A DNA stretch of 64,000 bases from Yponomeuta sedellus. Its lineage: Eukaryota > Arthropoda > Insecta > Lepidoptera > Yponomeutidae. The notes beneath the pieces were generated by a model. It searched no databases. It had not been told where the DNA came from and saw nothing but the letters and a program-made list of their open reading frames with translations. Numbering within the stretch: position 1 is the stretch's first letter; each line of letters opens with the position of its first letter. The position numbers and the translations under genes were made by a program. The DNA is taken from positions 7,339,016-7,403,015 of the forward strand of contig OW203734.1 in NCBI GenBank assembly GCA_934045075.1, given 5' to 3'. Positions 62,401 through 64,000 of this stretch are shown piece by piece.

Positions 62401-64000
62401 ATTAGTGTGAACCGTGATGTGATACTGAGTAACTTTTAATTATTTGCACTGCTCACACATTTACCGTGGTTGTCGTAATATCGGAAACTAAGGTATTTAA
62501 ATATTTTATAGCATAATTAACCACCAAAAACACAAACAAGATCAAAATTCAGCACAAAATATTCAAAAGAACTTACCTTCAATGTACAGTGCTCTATCAG
62601 CAAAACTCTTCAGGCCACCCCGCTCCGAGACGCTCAGCTCACCGGAAAGCCAAGCATTCTTCCTCAACTTGTTACTCCTAGCTATGGGCGTGTTGGGCAG
62701 GCTATAGTTCTTTATATCAAAGTTGTATGACGACTGCGCCGCGCCATTCTGATCCTTCGGTAAAGACTTAATACAGTCCAAATTGAACTCCGGCACTTTT
62801 ATATGCAGAGGCTTGTAGGACTTCGGCGTAAAGCTCCTGCTTAGTTTCGCCGACGGTCTCTCCTCATTTTGGTCCTTATTAACCTCGTCACTAAAGCCTA
62901 AATTCCTCGGGCTGAGAATGCTGCAATACTCAGTCGAGTCCGTTCTGTGTAACACGCCTGGTGTGCCTATATCTTTGATTTTAGCCTTTATTCTTGCTAC
63001 TGGAGTTGAGCACGCACTGGAGTAGTCTTTGTCCTGTAGTGATTCGTATCTGATTCGGTCTAACTGGTCCTCGTCAGTAATGAAGCATTTTTGACTGACG
63101 AACATGCGTGTTTCCTTTTTTATGCTCTCGTAAAGTGGACTTAAGTTACGGTTGGCATCCTCTTTGTCACTCTCTGTAGAGGTGTCTTTGTTTTCTGTGT
63201 GTATGTCCGCGTGTGTATCGAGGTTGGTCTGTGGACTTTGGCAGTCGGAGTCGGTGGGGGACCGGTCCCAGGGTTCGTTGGTGAAGTTGGACTGCCTTTT
63301 CTTAAGCCGTGCGGGAAGGACTATGTACTCGAGCTCGTCGACATGTTGCTGTGAAAGACGGGAATAGTTTTAGGACTAAAGTCGTGCAAAGTTAATTTTG
63401 CAGTGACTTAAATATAGATTCAAAAAATGTTTATGATCTGCCCAAGGGTCACTGTGAAATTTCTGTTATGGATCCACTAACTTACTTTCAGACGCCATAG
63501 TCGCTTGTAAATATCAATTGTTTGAGAAAATGTATTTTATATATTACAACTACATTTTGTTTAAAAAGTTTGAAAGGATGCTGATGATGACGCCATTAAA
63601 ATAAATGCTGCCTAGCTACTTCCTTCTACTGGCTACTAGTAATATTTACCAGCGCTGGCCAACTACACTTCCCAGCGATGGCTAGCTGCACGGCGATCCC
63701 GAAACCGCATGCCCAGCGTGGGGATTATGGGCATTACCCCCTATGATAGCAGAACTTGGCGCTCTTTAGGGGAGGGCTATGTCCAGCAGTGGACTAGTAT
63801 AGCCTGACGACGACGACGACGACTTCTCGGCGTTGTTTAGCTCCACCTACTTATTCACTCTATACATTATTGCACAAAATGGAACATTTACACAAGACAT
63901 AATAAGGTAACATAAACGACTTTCTTTCTATAGAATTCACACACAATACGTACACCTACCAGCACTGGTTTTCTATCCTCTCACCTGGACTCTCCTGAGC
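13798..64000 (-). CDS. Large multi-exon gene of unknown function (span, 5' partial)
   Basis: Exons, 5' to 3' on the - strand: >64000-63985, 63348-62577, 52629-52452, 48320-48243, (unseen exon?), 24702-24420, 20608-20463, 17678-17552, 16693-16201, 14487-13798 (TGA). Each listed junction has GT-AG sites, and the phases match except between 48243 and 24702. The product exceeds 920 residues and is rich in Ser, Glu, Asp and Lys, with Cys pairs near the C-terminus, a short basic run LLRKKRRV that could be a nuclear signal, and a likely amphipathic helix ([19 protein letters not shown]). I see no signal peptide, membrane segment or catalytic motif, and I do not recognise a family. The introns house the cyclophilin gene, a small candidate gene and all 5S copies. 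A largely disordered scaffold or regulatory protein is a guess only. Confidence 0.82.
14560..14677 (-). rRNA. 5S rRNA sequence, copy 1
   Basis: 118-bp full-length insect-type 5S, reading GCCAACGTTCATACC at its 5' end and TATCGTTGGC at its 3' end. It contains the internal pol III control region (AGTTAAGCAAC, then GATGGGTGACC) and an oligo-T run just after. One change from the window consensus (GATCGGA to GATCGAA, + strand view). Whether it is expressed is unknown. Confidence 0.85.
15415..15600 (-). repeat. Interspersed repeat (GGCCGAGATCGCAGAAG family)
   Basis: Reverse copy of the sequence at 37259-37440 and 49118-49325, which contains GCGGCCCGAGCTGCAAGCGA and GTCTACACTTGGCCAGAAA. Part is self-complementary. 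Confidence 0.65.
15627..15667. repeat. Perfect hairpin, about 18-bp arms
   Basis: GACTAGTATAGCCTGA and its complement, almost adjoining. The arm equals the 3' tail of the retroelement family at 63705-63830, so two tails lie head to head. Confidence 0.8.
15668..15770 (+). repeat. LINE 3'-end fragment (GCGCCATAGCGCTCTGTC family)
   Basis: CTGCTGGACATCGGCCTCGC, then CAGCTTGCCGCATCCAGCAT. Further copies: 18358-18480, 51957-52010, 55083-55215, 63705-63830. Resembles RTE-type 3' ends. Confidence 0.65.
15891..16008 (-). rRNA. 5S rRNA sequence, copy 2
   Basis: Full length, same ends as copy 1. One change (GTGCTG to GTACTG, + strand view), shared with copy 6. Oligo-T follows its 3' end. Confidence 0.85.
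16201..16693 (-). CDS. Unknown - strand gene, penultimate exon
   Basis: The donor reads CAGGTGAGAG. Two possible acceptors, before 16693 (TTCCAG) and before 16681 (CCACAG), are 12 bp apart and keep the same phase, so alternative use would add or drop four residues. It encodes [53 protein letters not shown], then [20 protein letters not shown] and [21 protein letters not shown] in separate parts. Confidence 0.85.
16737..16868 (+). repeat. 3' fragment of the AAGGGTTGAT family
   Basis: Only the CTTCTGACAGTAAGGCCCGC-to-3' part, 44 bp upstream of the penultimate exon of the - strand gene. Confidence 0.7.
17552..17678 (-). CDS. Unknown - strand gene, internal exon
   Basis: Acceptor TTCCAG, donor TTGGTGAGAC. 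127 bp (2+41 codons+2) in phase with both neighbours. It encodes [20 protein letters not shown], then [20 protein letters not shown]. There is no long ORF here; the call rests on splice sites and phase. Confidence 0.8.
18660..18920. repeat. Head-to-head pair of the TTGCATGCA family
   Basis: A short forward copy (18665-18720) is followed by a reversed, longer copy (18730-18920) ending in a TATGTATGTATG run. Confidence 0.6.
19921..20109 (-). repeat. Reverse copy of the AAGGGTTGAT family
   Basis: Same family, opposite strand, lacking the extreme 3' end, with a small CCTCAGGATTTTTCCTGAGG hairpin added at 19945-19965. Confidence 0.65.
20210..20334 (+). mobile_element. MITE family B, copy 2
   Basis: Starts GTTAGCTTTAAGAATATACC and ends with the complement; the middle is shorter than in copy 3. 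Confidence 0.8.
20463..20608 (-). CDS. Unknown - strand gene, internal exon
   Basis: Acceptor TTTCAG, donor ATGGTCAGT. 146 bp in phase with both neighbours. It encodes [20 protein letters not shown], then [19 protein letters not shown] 5S rRNA copy sits only 42 bp upstream of its acceptor. Confidence 0.8.
20650..20767 (-). rRNA. 5S rRNA sequence, copy 3
   Basis: Full length; one change near the 3' end (CAACGATA to CAACAATA, + strand view), which weakens the terminal stem. The spacer beyond its 5' end matches that of copy 10. Confidence 0.85.
20953..21770 (+). mobile_element. 5'-truncated non-LTR retrotransposon
   Basis: Frame 20902-21345 encodes the end of a Jockey/CR1-like reverse-transcriptase protein: [47 protein letters not shown], ending KRHAAKYP. 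A 3' UTR with a CA-rich run and GCGCTGTGAGCTTCTTGTG follows, with an AT-rich tail. It sits inside a 5S spacer. The same 3' UTR alone is at 49957-50345. Confidence 0.8.
21878..21995 (-). rRNA. 5S rRNA sequence, copy 4
   Basis: Full length, consensus sequence throughout. Followed by TTTTTGT and a longer T run. It is separated from copy 3 by a spacer into which a LINE has inserted. Confidence 0.88.
22331..22680 (+). repeat. Compound microsatellite (GTTT)n-(GTAT)n
   Basis: About 26 GTTT units then about 62 GTAT units, with a single clean switch near 22433. Confidence 0.96.
22727..23060. repeat. Region with short repeats around CCTAGGT
   Basis: TCTACTGACATGAACCTAG is repeated in tandem (22832-22875), then several CCTAG / AGGTTC palindromic pieces. 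The end (GCAGGTTCTAAAAATAGT) recurs near 31390. Confidence 0.5.
23456..24380. mobile_element. 925-bp element with about 55-bp inverted ends
   Basis: Left end (ACAAACGGCGTCGTCCGTTT and GCTGTTTTGAAATATG) is matched in reverse at 24326-24380. No coding capacity inside. It holds a nested MITE (24130-24253) and a copy of the repeat seen at 219-345. Its right edge is only 39 bp from an exon donor. Confidence 0.7.
24130..24253. mobile_element. MITE family D, copy 1
   Basis: Ends GTTTCT...AGAAAC, with inner arms TCTACTGTTAACAGCTGTCA and complement. A second, interrupted copy is at 51436-51643. Confidence 0.75.
24420..24702 (-). CDS. Unknown - strand gene, internal exon
   Basis: Acceptor TTTCCACAG, donor ACAGGTATTT. 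It encodes [40 protein letters not shown], then [20 protein letters not shown]. The phase at its 3' end fits the next exon. At its 5' end it needs one preceding base, whereas the nearest upstream exon I found (48243) offers two, so an exon is probably missing between them. A second AG four bases inside would repair the phase but is a poor acceptor choice. Confidence 0.8.
24770..24970 (+). repeat. 3' fragment of the AAGGGTTGAT family
   Basis: From GCCGTTGGTGGAAGCTGTCA to GGGGACATACAAGGGGTGAT, 68 bp from the acceptor of the 24.4-kb exon. Confidence 0.7.
25500..25698 (+). repeat. 85-bp tandem repeat, 2.3 units
   Basis: Units start at 25500, 25585 and 25670 with G(T)CGGTTATACCCTAYTACC, and the first two contain ACAGNTGTCGCTTATAGGCA. 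Confidence 0.85.
25855..26060 (+). repeat. Copy of the TTGCATGCA family
   Basis: Matches 812-1000 over most of its length. It lies inside the 5.1-kb inverted-repeat element, next to the 3' end of the RTE LINE. Confidence 0.6.
26066..29530 (-). mobile_element. Decayed RTE-type LINE
   Basis: Reading right to left: leader with [10 protein letters not shown] (about 29240), apurinic endonuclease start ([30 protein letters not shown]), linker (28359-27907), reverse transcriptase ([38 protein letters not shown] catalytic box), and C-terminal LYASETWTL and FEMWCWRRI. It has frameshifts and stops, a block of foreign AT-rich sequence at about 26660-27035, and a GAA-repeat tail at 26068-26088. Not functional. 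Confidence 0.85.
30815..30932 (-). rRNA. 5S rRNA sequence, copy 5
   Basis: Full length, consensus. The 155 bp on its 5' side are nearly identical to those beside copy 9. Confidence 0.88.
31230..31345 (+). repeat. tRNA-headed SINE
   Basis: B box GGTTCGAATCCCGGCATGGG, then GCCTCTAAATAGGTTTTTAA and CACGGGTTAGTGCATTAAAA. Same family as 1630-1715. Confidence 0.7.
31851..32185. repeat. Foldback with 120-bp arms, nearly perfect
   Basis: 31851-31970 pairs with 32066-32185 with one visible mismatch, around a 95-base loop. Contains AACCCGACTGCAGTGATAAA; its GACTGCAG piece recurs reversed at 35290-35310 (CTGCAGTCGGGTAAAAA). Confidence 0.92.
32751..33013. repeat. Cluster of five GCCTTCGGCC-like palindromes
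   Basis: Positions 32751, 32821, 32919, 32953 and 33004 start GCCTTCAGCC, GCCTTCGGCC, GCCTTCGGCC, GCCTTCAACC and GCCTTCGGCC. The surrounding DNA is GC-richer than its neighbours. No ORF. Confidence 0.75.
33895..34030. repeat. Degenerate inverted repeat around CTCGGCC
   Basis: CAATCCTCGGCC...GGGATTGCAGGACTCG is loosely mirrored by CGTCCAGCAATCCC...CTCGGCCTCTG. Likely a MITE or LINE end. Confidence 0.4.
34050..35320 (+). repeat. Degenerate tandem array, about 3-4 units
   Basis: Each unit holds AGCGCCATCTAGTGG..., then TTCTCTATTAATGCTGATTTT and ACCCGCAAAATTCT. Units start near 34190, 34520, 34855 and 35044. It ends GCTTCGCTGCAGTCGGGTAA, a common lepidopteran retroelement end. Confidence 0.65.
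35553..35670 (+). rRNA. 5S rRNA sequence, copy 6 (only + strand copy)
   Basis: Full length. It carries the same single change as copy 2 and is followed by TTTTTGTTTTTTTTT. It is the only copy in the opposite orientation. Confidence 0.86.
35928..36010 (-). repeat. tRNA-headed SINE fragment
   Basis: GGCTATCCGTGCCAGCGCTC and ATTAGCCTCTAAATAGGTTT; same family as 1630-1715, B box mutated. Confidence 0.55.
37005..37122 (-). rRNA. 5S rRNA sequence, copy 7
   Basis: Full length, consensus. On its 3' side is the GGAGAAGC...GCTTCTCC spacer motif shared with copies 4 and 11. Confidence 0.88.
37259..37440 (+). repeat. Interspersed repeat (GGCCGAGATCGCAGAAG family), copy 2
   Basis: Same family as 15415-15600 but opposite strand, with a shortened middle. 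Confidence 0.65.
39746..39863 (-). rRNA. 5S rRNA sequence, copy 8
   Basis: Full length but the most changed copy: + strand view GCCAACG is GTCAGCG, and CCCGATG is CCCAATG. Probably a pseudogene. Its 3' flank (39620-39745) recurs at 49840-49956 without a 5S. Confidence 0.8.
40598..41646 (+). pseudogene. Decayed PIF/Harbinger (HARBI1-like) transposase
   Basis: Two fragments. 40598-40797 reads [34 protein letters not shown], the N-terminal domain pattern of this family. 41515-41646 reads [20 protein letters not shown] then [15 protein letters not shown], matching the conserved IDGTH...NRKGYHSxNVQ block, but the Asp-Gly-Thr-His core is changed. A SINE (41098-41349, -) lies between them, and stops follow both. 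No C-terminal part was found; a MITE starts at 41692. Confidence 0.65.
41098..41349 (-). repeat. tRNA-derived SINE
   Basis: - strand: head GCGGTGGTAGCGGAGCGGTG, B box GGTTCAAACCCC, body ACCAATGACTTTGTTTTCTA and CGACGGTGAAGGAAAACATC, tail TACAATGGCCCAACTATGAG ending in a TAAC run. The tail equals the 3' end of the LINE fragment at 9408-9440. Confidence 0.8.
41692..41916 (-). mobile_element. MITE family A, copy 1 (TA target, about 45-bp inverted ends)
   Basis: CAGTCTATTTATTCTTACTT and on, mirrored at the right end, flanked by TA on both sides. Tc1/mariner-like. The interior is reversed relative to 53199-53455. Confidence 0.88.
43040..43103 (+). repeat. tRNA-like SINE head
   Basis: CCCAGTGGCTAACTATGAAA as A-box side and CAGTTCGATTCCC as B box; followed by the MITE family C copy. 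Confidence 0.5.
43119..43220. mobile_element. MITE family C, copy 2
   Basis: GAATTGAGAATTTCGCTAAG to ATTTCTCAATTCAGGAACC; lies 39 bp from the donor of the candidate small gene. Confidence 0.7.
43309..43974 (-). CDS. Candidate small spliced gene, 56-residue ORF
   Basis: Coding parts are 43974-43933 (14 codons, donor TTGGTGAGT) and 43437-43309 (42 codons plus TAA, acceptor CTTCTTTCAG), both in phase 0. The peptide starts [14 protein letters not shown], which resembles a short mitochondrial or signal leader, and continues with [20 protein letters not shown] and [15 protein letters not shown] third, non-coding exon is suggested by a donor at 43260 (AAGTGAGTATT), an acceptor before 42456 (TCTCCACAG) and an AATAAA on the - strand at 42243-42248. 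I do not recognise the peptide. A long 3' UTR crossing an intron is unusual, so this could instead be a non-coding RNA. Confidence 0.35.
44930..46205. repeat. Probable interspersed element
   Basis: Starts near CTTCGGTCAAGTGCGTGTCG and ends CCTTTTTTGAAGTCGGTTAA, both common lepidopteran repeat ends. Frames between are closed. I cannot prove the two ends belong to one insertion. Confidence 0.4.
46206..47193. other. Intron sequence without recognised gene
   Basis: Only short open frames. 46690-46880 holds two similar CAATGCATGACAAGAGTAATGC-type pieces in inverted arrangement (GAGTATGACAAGAGCATGAC / TTACTCTTGTCATGCCATT). Confidence 0.4.
47194..47311 (-). rRNA. 5S rRNA sequence, copy 9
   Basis: Full length, consensus. 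Its 5' flank is shared with copy 5, while its 3' flank is unlike the others. Confidence 0.88.
47768..48128 (+). repeat. Long copy of the TGCCCGCGACT family
   Basis: Runs from AAACTAGCTTTTGCCCGCG to GTGAGTCAGTCAGAATTTTG and an AT-rich end, 115 bp before the 78-bp exon's donor. Confidence 0.6.
48243..48320 (-). CDS. Unknown - strand gene, 78-bp internal exon
   Basis: Acceptor GCTTAAAG, donor AAAGTAAGT. The frame (1+25 codons+2) is set by the preceding exon and stays open: [25 protein letters not shown]. It is too short to stand out as an ORF, but splice sites, phase and Ser/Asp/Glu-rich composition agree. Confidence 0.68.
49118..49325 (+). repeat. Interspersed repeat (GGCCGAGATCGCAGAAG family), copy 3
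   Basis: Same family, preceded directly by a tRNA-like SINE head (49032-49100: GGTAGCGCATTGATAGAACG, B box GGGTTCGAATGCC). Confidence 0.65.
49957..50345 (+). mobile_element. 3' UTR copy of the same non-LTR retrotransposon
   Basis: Matches 21385-21765 almost base for base (CACACCAAACTTTAATC to ATTAAATTAAATT) without coding sequence. It also lies in a 5S spacer context (ATTCCAGAACGCTTCTCCAA follows in both). Confidence 0.8.
50485..50602 (-). rRNA. 5S rRNA sequence, copy 10
   Basis: Full length; one change inside the internal control region (TTGCTTAAC to TTGCGTAAC, + strand view), which could harm pol III promotion. Lies 439 bp from copy 11, head to tail. Confidence 0.85.
50924..51041 (-). rRNA. 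5S rRNA sequence, copy 11
   Basis: Full length, consensus. With copy 10 it forms the cleanest tandem pair (439-bp period) in the window. Confidence 0.88.
51436..51643. mobile_element. MITE family D, copy 2 with insertion
   Basis: Same arms as 24130-24253; extra sequence of about 70 bp (51530-51594) ending in AATAAATATATTCTATTCTA lies in the middle. Confidence 0.7.
51691..51875 (+). mobile_element. MITE family B, copy 3 (longest intact)
   Basis: GTTAGCTTTTAGAATATACC at the left, perfect complement at the right (GGTATATTCTAAAAGCTAAC), 185 bp. Confidence 0.85.
52452..52629 (-). CDS. Unknown - strand gene, internal exon
   Basis: Acceptor CTACAG, donor AAAGTAAGTC. 178 bp (2+58 codons+2). It encodes [40 protein letters not shown] and [17 protein letters not shown]. 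Phase matches the exons on both sides. Confidence 0.8.
53035..53130 (-). repeat. tRNA-derived SINE head
   Basis: - strand: GGTAGCGCGTCTGCCTGCCA, then B box GGTTCGAATCCCGGC, with AATAAAGAATATTCTTATCT at the other side. The anticodon loop is atypical, so not called as a tRNA gene. Confidence 0.6.
53199..53455 (+). mobile_element. MITE family A, copy 2
   Basis: Same inverted ends and TA flanks as 41692-41916; interior similar in the opposite sense, with a small ATCATGAACT duplication. Confidence 0.88.
53861..54144 (+). mobile_element. Non-autonomous element copy 2, inserted in a SINE
   Basis: Matches 8608-8862. Flanked by the 8-bp repeat ATTTGTGA (53853-53860 and 54145-54152); the SINE body reads through when the insert is removed (ACGTACATTTGTGA then AGTTGTACATTCG). 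An 8-bp target duplication suggests hAT- or P-like machinery. Confidence 0.7.
54715..54832 (-). rRNA. 5S rRNA sequence, copy 12
   Basis: Full length, consensus. Its 3' side carries two truncated spacer units that each start with the last bases of 5S. Its 5' spacer matches that of copy 1. Confidence 0.88.
55230..55267. repeat. AT-rich palindrome
   Basis: ATCATCGATAAAATATTA and its complement (GATGAT at both edges), found only in the right copy of the duplicated 5S segment. Confidence 0.8.
55378..55495 (-). rRNA. 5S rRNA sequence, copy 13
   Basis: Full length, consensus. Its 3' flank matches that of copy 2, so copies 12-13 and 1-2 are duplicated pairs. Confidence 0.88.
55671..55691 (+). repeat. 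Poly(C) run
   Basis: About 17 C in a row followed by TCCCCC, next to AGATAGAATATTATTTATTG, the same retroelement end seen beside the GATA tract. Confidence 0.85.
57119..57190 (-). repeat. tRNA-like SINE head
   Basis: - strand: TTGATTCGGTGGTATCACGT with B box GGGTTCGATTCCC. No proper acceptor stem. Confidence 0.55.
57496..57613 (-). rRNA. 5S rRNA sequence, copy 14
   Basis: Full length, consensus. The spacer on its 5' side is repeated beside copy 15. Confidence 0.88.
57950..58228 (-). repeat. Three tandem 5S-spacer mini-units
   Basis: Units of about 90 bp start at 57950, 58043 and 58141. Each starts (+ strand) with the last bases of 5S plus GCGTGCTTCTATGG, continues GAGGACACTGAATTTAAATC, and ends with an A-rich run. 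Related single units lie at 30735-30814, 54523-54610, 54618-54714 and 58699-58790. Confidence 0.8.
58229..58346 (-). rRNA. 5S rRNA sequence, copy 15
   Basis: Full length, consensus. Three tandem spacer mini-units of about 90 bp lie on its 3' side (57950-58228). Confidence 0.88.
58791..58908 (-). rRNA. 5S rRNA sequence, copy 16
   Basis: Full length, consensus. Its 3' flank (58567-58790) matches that of copy 5 (30600-30814). It lies about 950 bp from the cyclophilin start codon. Confidence 0.88.
59460..59630. repeat. Two SINE heads as a 78-bp inverted pair
   Basis: 59460-59537 and 59553-59630 are near-perfect complements (GATTCGAACCCGCAACCTCT / complement), loop 15 bases. Same family as 1630-1715. 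The second copy is followed by CACGGGTTAGTGCATTAAAA as at 31320. Confidence 0.9.
59861..60105 (+). CDS. Cyclophilin exon 1
   Basis: Contains the start codon, presequence and the first beta strands ([20 protein letters not shown], then [16 protein letters not shown]). The donor is AGGTATGG; ends in phase 2. Confidence 0.93.
59861..61917 (+). CDS. Cyclophilin, mitochondrial type (peptidyl-prolyl cis-trans isomerase), three exons
   Basis: Catalyses cis-trans isomerisation of Xaa-Pro bonds and is the cyclosporin-binding fold. Exons 59861-60105, 61089-61327 and 61823-61917 join in phase to 192 residues. The start chosen is the ATG in CACCATGGC; an in-frame ATG 51 bp upstream has a poorer context. 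Residues 1-25 ([20 protein letters not shown] and on) are basic, hydroxylated and free of acid, like a mitochondrial presequence. The domain carries the active-site set: [15 protein letters not shown] (Arg, Phe, Met, Gln), NGSQFFITT, and [12 protein letters not shown] with the drug-contacting Trp. The product ends [11 protein letters not shown]. It lies inside an intron of the long - strand gene, on the opposite strand. It looks intact. Confidence 0.95.
61089..61327 (+). CDS. Cyclophilin exon 2 with active site
   Basis: Acceptor CATTCCAG, donor GAAGGTGTGT. It holds [40 protein letters not shown] and HVVFGDVVE. The AG|A junction restores the catalytic Arg of FHR. Confidence 0.95.
61823..61917 (+). 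CDS. Cyclophilin exon 3
   Basis: Acceptor CGTTTTAG. It encodes [20 protein letters not shown] to [10 protein letters not shown] and TAG, the normal cyclophilin C-terminus. Confidence 0.93.
62222..62405 (-). repeat. Interspersed repeat, 3' of cyclophilin
   Basis: ACTAGCCGTGCACCGCGGTG to CTCCTTTATAATATTAGTG. Related ends (AAAGGCGAAAGT...TCACGTCTAAACG) occur at 8023-8200, 48576-48790 and 52686-52850. Confidence 0.55.
62577..63348 (-). CDS. Unknown - strand gene, long internal exon
   Basis: Acceptor TTTCACAG, donor GAAGGTAAGTT. 257 codons open. It starts [19 protein letters not shown]; further on are [70 protein letters not shown] and [20 protein letters not shown]. Many Ser/Thr-Pro pairs suggest proline-directed phosphorylation (inference). 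Confidence 0.85.
63705..63830 (+). repeat. LINE 3' end with CGA-repeat tail
   Basis: GGAGGGCTATGTCCAGCAGT, GGACTAGTATAGCCTGACGA then (CGA)n. Same family as 15668-15770; lies between two exons of the - strand gene. Confidence 0.65.
63985..64000 (-). CDS. Unknown - strand gene, exon cut by window edge
   Basis: Sixteen bases at the right edge end in a good donor (CCAGGTGAGAG). If phase 0 is kept with the next exon, they read LRRVQ. The rest lies outside the window. Confidence 0.5.

Overview
This is animal nuclear DNA, almost certainly from a moth or butterfly (Lepidoptera). The genes are split by GT-AG introns that conserve reading phase. The introns are packed with insect-type retroelements, MITEs, tRNA-headed SINEs and very long tetranucleotide microsatellites. 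The 118-bp 5S rRNA sequences look like insect 5S. The species cannot be fixed from the sequence alone.

Layout. (1) 618-12158, + strand: nine 3' exons of an ALDH1/2-class aldehyde dehydrogenase. The N-terminal exon(s) lie off the left edge. (2) About 12870 to beyond 64000, - strand: one gene of more than 51 kb that I do not recognise. At least nine exons (13798-63985) encode a Ser/Glu-rich, Cys-containing protein of more than 920 residues. Its 3' end meets the ALDH 3' end tail to tail, with opposite-strand poly(A) signals 30 bp apart. (3) 59861-61917, + strand: a complete three-exon mitochondrial-type cyclophilin nested in an intron of that gene. (4) 43974-42225, - strand: a candidate small spliced gene (56-residue ORF), also nested.

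The rest is repeats. The most striking is a set of 16 near-identical full-length 5S rRNA sequences between 14560 and 58908, 15 of them on the - strand. Their spacers fall into several shared types. Some pairs look like pieces of a 5S repeat array (unit about 439 bp) later broken by a LINE, and one 5S pair is part of a duplicated segment seen at both 14.6-16.0 kb and 54.7-55.5 kb.

Other notable items are a 5.1-kb inverted-repeat element (25121-30257) with a decayed RTE-type LINE inside it; a 120-bp-arm, nearly perfect foldback (31851-32185); a decayed PIF/Harbinger transposase; a LINE and a SINE sharing the same 3' tail; several MITE families in two or three copies each; and a (CTGT) tract of about 194 units ending 28 bp before an ALDH splice acceptor.

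Limits: exons were found by eye from open frames, splice sites and phase. At least one exon of the long - strand gene, between 24.7 and 48.2 kb, appears to be missing from my model. Repeat family names are inferred from motifs, not from database matches.
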